Shown here in pieces: positions 1 to 7,793 of a DNA stretch of 64,000 nucleotides. Origin of the DNA: Limnohabitans sp. 2KL-51 (GTDB lineage Bacteria > Pseudomonadota > Gammaproteobacteria > Burkholderiales > Burkholderiaceae_C); contig NZ_NESJ01000003.1 of assembly GCF_003063645.1 (NCBI RefSeq), forward strand, positions 1 through 64,000, given 5' to 3'. The position numbers and the translations under genes are program-made. Numbering within the stretch: the stretch's first letter is position 1; the number at the start of each line of letters is the position of its first letter. The notes beneath the pieces were generated by a model, which was not told where the DNA came from, searched no databases, and saw only the letters and a program-made list of their open reading frames with translations.

Positions 1-114
1 ATCTTGTCGGTCTCGGTATTCGAGAAAACCGAGGTTTCAAGCGCCTTGCAGCTCGATGGCAACACAATCGACAACCCGTCCGACGCTAACCAGTTGAATT
101 TATTCACTTTTTAA
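1..114 (+). CDS. C-terminal tail of an unidentified reading frame (partial, runs off the left edge)
   Basis: A 37-codon open frame runs from base 1 to a TAA at 112-114. It has an ordinary residue mix and ends in Leu-Phe-Thr-Phe. It shares the reading frame of the IPTL-CTERM gene that follows, separated only by the TAA and 12 codons. It may be the end of an upstream gene, or part of the following gene if the TAA is a mutation. I recognise no family from the visible tail. Confidence 0.3.
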   Translation: MLSVSVFEKTEVSSALQLDGNTIDNPSDANQLNLFTF

Positions 115-150
115 CCGGACACTACTGTAAGTACATACAGATTCAGACCG

Positions 151-2613
151 TTGGTGTCGGCAGTTGCAGTAGTCAGTAGTTTTTGCTTTTGGCACACAAG
201 TGCTTGGGCTGTTTGTACTGGGGATTCCGTCATCAACTCAGCCGTCACCACAACACAAGTTATTTCAACAGAGTTGTGCAGTTTTACGGTAGCAAATAGT
301 CGATCTATTACTACTTCCACAGATTACAGCTATGGCATTCAAAATAGCACTGGCACGATCACATCGTTAAGCAACTACGGCTCGATTTCAACCAATGGCA
401 GGGAAGCCCACAGCATCCTCAATTTTTTCGGGACAATCACATCACTGAAAAACACCGGCTCGATATCTTCAGCCGGCTCTCTCAGCAATGCCATTCTCAA
501 CGATTACAGCACCATCACCACGCTCACCAATACCGGCACCGTATCAGCGCCCAATGGTGCTGGCATCTCTAATAATTATGGTGCCATTGGCACACTGAAC
601 AATCAACAGGGTGGAAGCAGCCCCCTGACCTACTCAGGTCAGTTGCCAGCCAATTACAACATCATGATTGGCAGCTCGACCAATTACGGTAAGTTGTCGG
701 TGACAGCTCCCACAAATGCTTCGGATACGAGTGGCATCACGTTTAACATTTATGGAAATACCGGCACAACACTGCTGTCAGGTGTTTCTGCATCGACTTT
801 GGCCGCCGGTACTTATAGCGAAGTGATCACTGGATTATCAGCCAGCAATATCGCGAGCAGCAGTTTAAGCGGCACCTTCCCAGGTGGTTTCAATTGGCAA
901 TTGGCGGCTAATGGAAACGTTATTGGTTCCACCACTTGGGATTTGGTCGTAACTGCTCCACAAGCTGCTCCACAAGCGACCCTTTCGGCAGTATCAACAC
1001 CCAGCAGCATCACCGTCAGCGGCACTTCTACACTGAGCACAACCGGCGGCAGTGGCTCGGGTAATGTGACCTATTCATTGGTCAGTGGCCCATGCACCTT
1101 GAGCGGTGCCACCTTGACAGGAACGGGCGCGGGCAGTTGCATCGTGACCGCGACCAAAGCCGCCGACAGCACTTACGCTTCTGCCACGTCTTCACAGCTG
1201 TCGGTCGGTGTTTCTCTGGCCCCTCAAACAACCCTTGTGGTTGCCACAACTACAAGCAGCATCAATGTCAATGGAACAACAACACTGAGCACAACCGGTG
1301 GAAGTGGCACGGGCGCTGTGAGCTATTCACTGATCAGTGGCCCATGTACCTTGAGCGGTGCCACCTTGACAGGAACGGGCGTCGGCAGTTGTATTGTGAC
1401 CGCATCCAAGGCTGCCGACAGTACCTATTCTTCTGCAACGTCATCACAGTTGACCGTCACCATCACTGCGTCAGCAAGCCCATCCACCACCATTGGGGCT
1501 GGCTCCTCCGTATCTGTCAGCAACTTGGGCGTTAACCCCGCCTTGTCAGGTGGCACACTGGTTCTAAATTCCGGAGATTCTTCTACGGTTGCTATTGCTA
1601 TCACCAACAGCAGTGGGACCATTCAACAGCCGACTTCGGGTTCTGCCACCCTCTCGGGTGTGTTTTCTGGCAGCGGGGGCTTAACGTTCATCGGCAATGG
1701 CATTACCATCTTTTCAGGTGCCAACACCTACTCGGGTGGCACCACGGTTTCAGGCGGCACGCTGGTGGTCGCTGGCCCTTCGCCAACGGGCACTGGCGAT
1801 ATCTTTGTGGCAACGGCAGGATCGTTGATGGGCACCGGCACCATTGCGGGCAATAGCATTGTTTCCGGTGTTATCAAACCCGGTAACTCACCCGGCCACC
1901 TGTCCATACTGCAAAACCTCACCTTGAATTCTGGCGCCACATTCATTGAAGACATTGCCGGTACCACCCCATCGAGCAGCACAACACCGGTTGGCGCCAC
2001 GGGTTATTACGCGGTTTTGAATGTGGGCGGCCAGTTGACGATCAATTCAGGCGTCACCTTGACCCCGCGTTTGTCCAACCTGTTCAGCTCAGGTGAACCG
2101 GGCTACGGAAGTGCCATCTACGTTCCCGTGCTGGGCGATGTGTTTCGTATCGCCACTGCCGCGGGCGGCATCTCTGGGCGCTTTGCCACACTGACGCAAC
2201 CGGCAGAGTTAACCAGCGGCACGCAGTTGCTCGCGTTTTACAACGTGAACAACAGCAACAGCCTCGATCTGGCGGTGGTGCCCACGTCGTACAGCGCAAG
2301 CCTGGCGGGCAGCACGCCCGCAGTGGTGTCAGCGGCCAGCGTGTTGGACCAGTGGGTGGCTTTGAACAAAGCAGGCACAGCAACTGCAACGCAAAACCAG
2401 CTGCTGTTGGGTGTGGCCAGTCAAACCGCGGCCAACCTGTCTGCTCATGTGCAGCAGAACGCAGCACAAATTCTTGCAACTGCCGCAGCAACTGCCCCCA
2501 TCCCAACCCTGAGCCAATGGGCCATGATTTTGTTGGTCAGCTTGATGGGGATGCTGGGCTTTGTGCGGATGCGCCGTGGCCGCCAGCCTGGCTTTGCTGG
2601 GGACATTGCCTGA
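151..2613 (+). CDS. IPTL-CTERM surface protein with Ig-like repeats and an autotransporter-type beta-strand repeat
   Basis: Predicted exported, envelope-anchored protein of 820 residues. A signal-peptide-like hydrophobic start ends near Ala-Trp-Ala. A Ser/Thr/Asn/Gly-rich beta region with repeated GTITSL-type motifs follows. Two tandem Ig-like repeats of about 88 residues (roughly 268-438) share the core YSL-SGPCTLSGATLTGTG. An autotransporter-associated strand motif (GANTYSGGTTVSGGTLVV) lies near 520. The C-terminus is a textbook IPTL-CTERM signal: PIPTLSQW near 782, a hydrophobic helix, then Arg-rich residues. No autotransporter barrel is present, so sorting by the IPTL signal is the likelier route. 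The start is uncertain: TTG 151 is the first possible start after an in-frame TAA, yet a basic YRFRP stretch that would make a good signal n-region lies just before it. Confidence 0.75.
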   Translation: MVSAVAVVSSFCFWHTSAWAVCTGDSVINSAVTTTQVISTELCSFTVANSRSITTSTDYSYGIQNSTGTITSLSNYGSISTNGREAHSILNFFGTITSLKNTGSISSAGSLSNAILNDYSTITTLTNTGTVSAPNGAGISNNYGAIGTLNNQQGGSSPLTYSGQLPANYNIMIGSSTNYGKLSVTAPTNASDTSGITFNIYGNTGTTLLSGVSASTLAAGTYSEVITGLSASNIASSSLSGTFPGGFNWQLAANGNVIGSTTWDLVVTAPQAAPQATLSAVSTPSSITVSGTSTLSTTGGSGSGNVTYSLVSGPCTLSGATLTGTGAGSCIVTATKAADSTYASATSSQLSVGVSLAPQTTLVVATTTSSINVNGTTTLSTTGGSGTGAVSYSLISGPCTLSGATLTGTGVGSCIVTASKAADSTYSSATSSQLTVTITASASPSTTIGAGSSVSVSNLGVNPALSGGTLVLNSGDSSTVAIAITNSSGTIQQPTSGSATLSGVFSGSGGLTFIGNGITIFSGANTYSGGTTVSGGTLVVAGPSPTGTGDIFVATAGSLMGTGTIAGNSIVSGVIKPGNSPGHLSILQNLTLNSGATFIEDIAGTTPSSSTTPVGATGYYAVLNVGGQLTINSGVTLTPRLSNLFSSGEPGYGSAIYVPVLGDVFRIATAAGGISGRFATLTQPAELTSGTQLLAFYNVNNSNSLDLAVVPTSYSASLAGSTPAVVSAASVLDQWVALNKAGTATATQNQLLLGVASQTAANLSAHVQQNAAQILATAAATAPIPTLSQWAMILLVSLMGMLGFVRMRRGRQPGFAGDIA

Positions 2614-2699
2614 AGAGGCTTGAAGCCGAGTCTGGGTGGCATGCGGAAACGGGCGAGCCCCTACCCCTGTTCGACAAAACCGCCGCCGACGGCACGCCC

Positions 2700-2843
2700 A
2701 GTGTGGGAACCGGACGCCTGTACCGCTAGGCCATTCTTAAACCGGGCGGCAACCATCAGGCGCTCGAATCATTCAAAGCCTTCCGGGGCCGCGAGCCCAG
2801 CTTAGACGCCTTGCTGCGGCATCAGGGCATGGTCGCCGGTTGA
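2700..2843 (+). pseudogene. C-terminal remnant of an oligopeptidase A-like M3 metallopeptidase
   Basis: The frame ending at TGA 2841-2843 reads ALESFKAFRGREPSLDALLR followed by His-Gln-Gly-Met. This closely matches the conserved last residues of M3-family oligopeptidase A (PrlC). An in-frame TAG at 2727-2729 interrupts it, and the catalytic HEXXH region is absent, so only about 45 residues of the tail survive. It follows directly after the IPTL-CTERM gene and marks a past rearrangement. Confidence 0.6.
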
Positions 2844-3031
2844 GGGCTAGCGAGGCCAAGCTTGATCCAGTTGATGGCCGGATTGACGTTGGCCCTGCCG
2901 TTTGGGCAAGTCCAACCTTGGCATGGGTACAGCTCATCAAAAAACTCTTCCGTGGATTGACAAAAACCATATTTTCGATACAGTAGTTCCGAAATTTGAA
3001 ACTCGTTATCTTTTTTGCGTGTGACGAACAC
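2822..3031 (-). CDS. Small hypothetical reading frame, function unknown
   Basis: A 69-codon GTG-initiated frame on the minus strand overlaps the peptidase remnant. Its composition is protein-like (acidic and aromatic, with motifs such as SELLYRKYGF and INWIKLGLA), unlike most shadow frames here. I recognise no family. The upstream in-frame codons close quickly at a stop and no good ribosome-binding site is visible, so it may be a decayed gene fragment. Confidence 0.2.
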   Translation of the reverse strand: MFVTRKKDNEFQISELLYRKYGFCQSTEEFFDELYPCQGWTCPNGRANVNPAINWIKLGLASPQPATMP

Positions 3032-3111
3032 CCAAATTTATTTGGCTTCATCCATACAAATTCCTTTTTTGGGGTGTCCATGAGTTTCCTTGAACGTCAA
3101 GTGGTGCTTTT

Positions 3112-4122
3112 TTGAACCTCGTAAAACCCGTTGCCAATTGTCTTGTATGGATGCTCTTGGCCTTTTGCGCCCCAGCGGCCGCAACCCCCATTGACCTGTC
3201 CCAATTGTGCGGTTCAGGTGATTGCGTGGTTTCCGCCAACACCACCATCGGCTCTGCCAGCAGTCCTCTGGCGGTGCAAGGCAACTTCACCATCAATTCG
3301 GGCGTCGTCCTGGAATACCGCGTTCCCATCCGCATCGATGTTGCCGGCAACATGCTCTTGGCGGGTACGCTCGGCGCACCCGGTCACGGCGGCGATGGGG
3401 GCGTAGGCGGCAACTCGGGCCAAGCGGGGGGAGCTGGAGGAAGCGCGCCTGCGGTGGTCAGTGGGCTTTTCAACGTACAAGGATCGATCACCCTTGGCGC
3501 GAGCGCGGCCGCTGCGGCCGATGGCGGCTCCGGTGGCTCAGGTGGTTTACCCGGTTTTGGGCTAAGCACGGGAGGTGCCGGAGGCAGCGGAGGGGCTGCA
3601 GGCACCCTCACCTTCAACACCTGCGGCTCATTCACCAGCGCCACCGGTGCACGAATTTTGACCAACGGTGGCGCCGGCGGTATTGGACAAATCGGGGCTT
3701 TGGGCGGTGTCGGTGGAGCCGGCGGCTCGGTCATCATTCAGGCCAAGCAGACCATCGTGAGCAATGCGGGCATCACCGCCTTGGGCGGTGCAGGTGGCAG
3801 TGGAGGATCGGGGGCCGGAGCCCAAGGGGCAGACGGGTCGATTGCGCTGACTGCGTTGGGATCGATCACGTTTGGCGCAGGCACCCTGAACTCTGGGGCC
3901 AACACAGCTTCTGTCAACCCAAATCAGACATCCATCGCTTCATTGAGCTACTGCACAGCACCCAATGGAGGTGCCAACCTTCCCGCCATTCCAACACTGT
4001 CTGAATGGGCCATGGTGTTACTGGCTTCTTTGGTGGCGATGTTGTCCATGTTGATGTTGCGCCGCAAAGCCGGATCGCGTTCAAACCCCAAGTCTGGGAT
4101 GAAGGCGAAGACCCATGCGTAA
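3112..4122 (+). CDS. Glycine-rich IPTL-CTERM surface protein
   Basis: Exported protein of 336 residues. TTG 3112 gives a good signal peptide (MNLVKPVANCLVWMLLAF, cleavage near Ala-Ala-Ala); an in-frame TGA at 3091 rules out a longer start. The body has an N-terminal beta-like segment, then stretches of GGAGG/GGSGG repeats (about 85-220), and a C-terminal IPTL-CTERM signal (AIPTLSEWAMVLL near 292 followed by LMLRRK). The last 8 bases overlap the next gene (ATGCGTAA), so the two are translationally coupled. A structural or surface-coat role is inferred from composition only. Confidence 0.75.
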   Translation: MNLVKPVANCLVWMLLAFCAPAAATPIDLSQLCGSGDCVVSANTTIGSASSPLAVQGNFTINSGVVLEYRVPIRIDVAGNMLLAGTLGAPGHGGDGGVGGNSGQAGGAGGSAPAVVSGLFNVQGSITLGASAAAAADGGSGGSGGLPGFGLSTGGAGGSGGAAGTLTFNTCGSFTSATGARILTNGGAGGIGQIGALGGVGGAGGSVIIQAKQTIVSNAGITALGGAGGSGGSGAGAQGADGSIALTALGSITFGAGTLNSGANTASVNPNQTSIASLSYCTAPNGGANLPAIPTLSEWAMVLLASLVAMLSMLMLRRKAGSRSNPKSGMKAKTHA

Positions 4123-5779
4123 ACAGTCTTTTTTAAATCCTCTCCTTGCTGTTTTGTTGGCTTGGGTGGCCCTGTCTGGACAGGCGCATGCGGTGGCGTC
4201 TGCCAATGGCGCAGGTGGTGCCGGTGGTGCCGCAGCCTCGTTGCTGGGCAACGGCGGCAAAGGGGGCAATGGAGGTACGGGAGCGAACGGTTTGAACGGT
4301 GTGGGCGGCGCAACCCCAGGCGCTGCTGGGGGGGCAGGCGGTAACGGAGAAGATGGCGGCGCAGGCGGTGCAGGCGGCCGTGGTGGATCGCTCGCGGGCA
4401 ATGGCGGTGCGGGTGGCAACGGCGGCAATGCCGGTTTGGGGGGTAATGGCGGCCAAGGTGCGGCAGGCAACGCTAGCACGCCCAATGGCGGCGCTGGCGG
4501 CAATGGTGGCAATCCGGGAGCGGCAGGCGCGGGCGGTTCAGGCGGCTCTGGCGCAGTGGCTGGCGTCACAGGTGCTGCGGGAGCCGCAGCAACCTCAGGC
4601 GGCAATGGCGGCAATGGCGGGGCGGGTTATGACGCCAGCGCCGACTTGAGCGCGGTCGCGGGCACGGCGGGCGGCAACGGCGGCGCTGGCGGCAATGGCG
4701 GCTCGGTGGGCAATGGCGGCAACGGCGGAGCCGCGGGGAGTGGTGTTGCAGGAGGTCTGGCTCCGGCCCCCAACACCGTGACCAACACCATAGTTGTAGG
4801 CAGCAACCCGAGCTGGGTTGCGGTCAACCCGGCCGGCACCCGCGCCTACGTCGCCAACCCAAGCGGAAACTCGGTGTCGGTGATCAACACGGCCAACAAC
4901 ACCGTGACTGCCACCATCAGCGTTGGCGCCTTCCCTCTCGCGGTGGCGGTCAATCCCGCGGGCACCCTTGCTTACGCCACCAACGCAGCCGCAGACTCGG
5001 TGTCGGTGATAGCCACGGCCACGAACACCGTGACTGCCACCATCCCTGTTGGCGCCTTCCCGTTCGCGGTGGCGTTCAATCCAGCCGGCACCCGCGCCTA
5101 CGTCGCCAACGCAAACGGCGATTCGGTGTCGGTGATCGACACGGCCACCGACAACTCGATCGCCACCATCCCTGTCGGCGACTTCCCGGTCGCTGTGGCG
5201 GTCAACGCGGCCGGCACCCTCGCCTACGTCACCAACCAAAACGGCAACACGGTATCGGTGATCAACACGGCCAACAACAACGTGACCAACATTGCGGTCG
5301 GCCGATACCCGCGCGGGGTGGCGTTCAACCCGGCCGGCACCTTCGCCTACGTCACCAACCAAAACGACGACACGGTATCGGTGATCGAAACGGCCACGAA
5401 CAACGTGACCGTCACCATCGCTGTCGGCAACCTCCCGAACGGGGTGACGGTGAACCCGGCCGGCACCCTCGCCTACGTCACCAACCTAGGCTACAACTCG
5501 GTGTCGGTGATCGACACGGCCACGAACACCGTGACCGCCACCATCCTTGTCGGTGGCACCCCGATCGCGGTGGCGGTCAACCAGGCCGGCACCCTCGCCT
5601 ATGTCACCAACCAACGCGACAACTCGGTGTCGGTGATCGACATCGCCTCCCCGGTGGTGGCCGGCGGCAACGGCGGCAACGGAGGCGCGGGTGGCGCCGG
5701 CGGCCTGACGGGCAACGGCGGCAACGGTGGCAATGGCGGCGCCGCGGGGAGTGGTGGCACTGGCGGCACTGGCGGCTAG
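4115..5779 (+). CDS. Secreted Gly-rich protein with a seven-repeat YVTN beta-propeller
   Basis: 554 residues. Signal peptide MRKQSFLNPLLAVLLAWVAL ending at Ala-His-Ala (about 26). A Gly/Ala/Asn-rich region of GGNGG-type repeats, resembling PE_PGRS composition, covers about 28-218. Seven consecutive repeats of about 42 residues (about 220-512) carry the YVTN-family signature (NPAGT-AYVTN, SVSVI-TATN, TVTATI-VG). A second Gly-rich tail ends the protein. Seven blades fit one closed propeller. Unlike its upstream partner it has no IPTL-CTERM signal, so it may be released or bound by the partner. Start ATG 4115 overlaps the upstream stop. Function unknown; adhesion or matrix are possible roles. 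Confidence 0.8.
   Translation: MRKQSFLNPLLAVLLAWVALSGQAHAVASANGAGGAGGAAASLLGNGGKGGNGGTGANGLNGVGGATPGAAGGAGGNGEDGGAGGAGGRGGSLAGNGGAGGNGGNAGLGGNGGQGAAGNASTPNGGAGGNGGNPGAAGAGGSGGSGAVAGVTGAAGAAATSGGNGGNGGAGYDASADLSAVAGTAGGNGGAGGNGGSVGNGGNGGAAGSGVAGGLAPAPNTVTNTIVVGSNPSWVAVNPAGTRAYVANPSGNSVSVINTANNTVTATISVGAFPLAVAVNPAGTLAYATNAAADSVSVIATATNTVTATIPVGAFPFAVAFNPAGTRAYVANANGDSVSVIDTATDNSIATIPVGDFPVAVAVNAAGTLAYVTNQNGNTVSVINTANNNVTNIAVGRYPRGVAFNPAGTFAYVTNQNDDTVSVIETATNNVTVTIAVGNLPNGVTVNPAGTLAYVTNLGYNSVSVIDTATNTVTATILVGGTPIAVAVNQAGTLAYVTNQRDNSVSVIDIASPVVAGGNGGNGGAGGAGGLTGNGGNGGNGGAAGSGGTGGTGG
4774..5650 (+). repeat. Seven tandem ~126-bp repeats encoding YVTN propeller blades
   Basis: About seven units of roughly 126 bp repeat with high DNA similarity around codons for NPAGTLAYVTN and SVSVIDTATN. 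The conservation suggests expansion by duplication. GGC/AAC-rich low-complexity DNA flanks them on both sides. Confidence 0.75.
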
Positions 5780-6395
5780 GTCAGACGGTAAAAATAGAGA
5801 TTGTTTTTATCGTGCTGACTGTCGGTGCACCCAGCGACAGATGTGGAGTTGGCAGGCCAAAGTTGATCGGGGCGATGGCGGCGCTCCTAGCTTGGTCAGA
5901 TCCAGTAGCGCCACGAGTGGCCAACATGTGATGAGGGCTAACCAAAGATGGTTGCCGCAAAAAAGGGCCGCACGGCCCAAAGTTTGGCTGTCTGTGAAGT
6001 CCCGATGAAAGCAAGAAACAAAAAATGTTTGACGCCTGCTTCATGGCTTCATCGGGTCTGGTCTGGTCTGGTCTTGAACCCAAAACCCAGTACCCACGGG
6101 ATTGTGATTCAGGGGTCTGACTCACTGACTACATAGCTGGAAACTCAGCGCGATGCAGCGCTTAAAGACGGGCTTCACGCCACAGATCGCGATGGTGGCC
6201 TATGCAAATTTTTCGGTTTCTAACGAAATTGTAATTTTCTAATTTAAAAAATTTCGTAAAATTAAATTTATTATTTCTAGTATTAAAGCAATAGCAAACT
6301 TAAACCAGCGCCTCAATGGCCTCGGGTTCGTTTTATAGCTTACAACATCAAAGTTTTTTGAAAATGCAACTCTCTGACTGGATTCGTATTTGCCG
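5780..6395. other. Non-coding stretch, partly AT-rich
   Basis: No convincing gene. It contains a GGTCT tandem (about 6057-6077), a hairpin at 5965-5978, and a strongly AT-rich segment at about 6200-6300 that differs from the surrounding base composition. The right side runs into the IS3 remnant. Confidence 0.5.
5959..5978 (-). terminator. Possible rho-independent terminator (minus strand)
   Basis: GGGCCG-CA-CGGCCC stem at 5965-5978 with six A residues at 5959-5964, which are six U residues when transcribed leftwards. It could end transcription arriving from the IS3 remnant side. Confidence 0.4.
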
Positions 6396-6436
6396 AATGA
6401 AGTGGACCCCAAAGTCAGGACAGACTTGATGGCAGT

Positions 6437-6831
6437 TTAAGTTGCACTCAACTTCTCGCAGCTGGACGGCGCTGCCCCGGTTTTTGCCTTTTGTCTTGCA
6501 GGCTCAATCTTAATCCTGACTTCCCCGGTCGCAGTCCCGCTGGAGCGCAGCGCAACTGGGTGGCTTTCTCCAGTCCGGTATTTGTCCACGATCATCGCAC
6601 CGCCGCCGCTTGAAGTCTTGTGAACCTCTTGCGGTGTCTGGTTGTCCAGTGACTGGTGGGGGCGCTCAGTGTTGTAGAAGGCAAAGTATTTCGTCAGGCC
6701 GACCAACAACTCGCCCATGGTGGCGTAGCCGTTGAGGTAGATGTCTTCATGCTTGACGCTCCTCCAAAGCCGCTCCACAAAGATGTTGTCATACGCCCGA
6801 CCCCGGCCGTCCATGCTGATGGCAATGGGGT
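6437..6831 (-). pseudogene. C-terminal fragment of an IS3-family transposase (OrfB, rve domain)
   Basis: The minus strand reads AISMDGRGRAYDN, FVERLWRSVKHEDIYL, TKYFAFYNTERPHQSL, then TPQEVH: the conserved end of IS3-family OrfB including the last catalytic Glu region (ERLWRSVKxE). Everything upstream of AISMDGRG is missing. The fragment ends abruptly at about 6831 against the C-terminal part of an IPTL-CTERM gene on the other strand. The element's outer end probably lies near 6399-6430. Confidence 0.8.
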
Positions 6832-7126
6832 TTTGAACAAAGCAGGCACAGCGACTGCAACGCAAAATCAGGTGCTGTTGGGTGTGGCCAGTCAAACCGC
6901 GGCCACCCTGCCCGCTTATGTGCAGACGCACTTGGCGGAAATTCTGGGGACTGAAAACGCCCCCATCCCGACCCTGAGCGAATGGGCCATGATTTTGTTG
7001 GTCAGCTTGATGGGGATGTTGGGGTTGGTGTGGATGCGCCGTGTCAAATCGCCATGCCACACTACAAGTCCGTCAGCGTTAACGCTGCGCCGTCAAGCGC
7101 TGAGCCCAATAACCCCCAAGCCTTGA
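6832..7126 (+). pseudogene. C-terminal remnant of an IPTL-CTERM surface protein, truncated by the IS3 element
   Basis: From LNKAGTATATQNQ onward the frame closely parallels the end of the 151-2613 gene in protein and DNA, including PIPTLSEWAMILLVSLMGML and a closing RMRR-like basic cluster. Its own 5' part has been replaced by the IS3 fragment. The open frame that continues through the junction is an accident of fusion and carries no plausible signal peptide. Confidence 0.7.
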
Positions 7127-7181
7127 ATCTGCCCCTTTTGAATACACAATAGCACTTATCAAAATTTTTTGGATTCATATC

Positions 7182-7631
7182 ATGCGCAAAACCAAACAAA
7201 TCTTAGCCTTGGCATTTGCTGCCTGTGTTGTGGGTGCGCATGCGGCTGACTCCAGCCCGTCAGAGCCTGCGTCATCTTGGCAAGCTCAAGCCCAAAAAGA
7301 AATCAAGGCAAACAATTATTCAGGAGCGATCAGTACGCTGGAGGCGGCCAACCAAAGCAACTCAGCCGATTGGAATAACCTGCTGGGCTATGCACAGCGA
7401 AAAAAATCCACCCCAGATTTGGCCGCAGCTGAGCGCTTTTACCTGGCAGCGCTCAAGATTGATCCCAAACACAGGGGCGCTTTGGAGTATTACGGTGAAC
7501 TCTTGCTCATGAAGAACGATCTTGCAGGCGCTGAACAGATGTTGGCGCGCTTGGACAAAGCCTGTGTTTTCTCTTGCGAAGAATTTCGTGATTTGAAAGA
7601 GGCCATCGCGCGCTTCAAGAGCAAGAAATAG
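7182..7631 (+). CDS. Small periplasmic TPR-like protein
   Basis: 149 residues. ATG 7182 gives a clear signal peptide (MRKTKQILALAFAACVVGAH, ending Ala-His-Ala-Ala). The mature part is helical and TPR-like: an NNYSGAISTLEAANQ segment, then DLAAAERFYLAALKIDPKHR and an NDLAGAEQML segment, with a Cys pair near the C-terminus (CVFSC). Likely a protein-protein scaffold in the periplasm. Its position next to IPTL-CTERM genes and an IS scar gives no functional clue. Confidence 0.7.
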   Translation: MRKTKQILALAFAACVVGAHAADSSPSEPASSWQAQAQKEIKANNYSGAISTLEAANQSNSADWNNLLGYAQRKKSTPDLAAAERFYLAALKIDPKHRGALEYYGELLLMKNDLAGAEQMLARLDKACVFSCEEFRDLKEAIARFKSKK

Positions 7632-7673
7632 CGGATTGGTAGATCTGCAGTTCACCTGCGATTACTTATTGGC

Positions 7674-7792
7674 ACCCCAGATGGTCGGTTTTCGGTCAGC
7701 GGCAACAGTCCCCGCTTGCCCACCCGCCTGATGGTCTCGCTCCTCAACCCCAAAAACGCCTTCAACGAAAGCGACGAAGACTTGATTCAGCG
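7674..7792 (+). pseudogene. N-terminal fragment of an IS5-like transposase
   Basis: The plus strand reads RLPTRLMVSLLNPKNAFNES followed by DEDLIQR. This corresponds to the conserved N-terminal motif of IS5-family transposases (RLMVSLLYLKHAFN-SDE). The reading breaks off exactly where the convergent dioxygenase gene ends, so the fragment marks a recombination junction. Confidence 0.55.
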
Positions 7793-7793
7793 C

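Noticed and set aside
4200..5779. Repeat tracts as a CRISPR array
   Set aside because: The repeats are in-frame GGN codons and propeller blades without regular unique spacers.
6057..6077. GGTCT tandem as a phase-variation tract
   Set aside because: It lies in non-coding DNA with only about four units and no gene start nearby.
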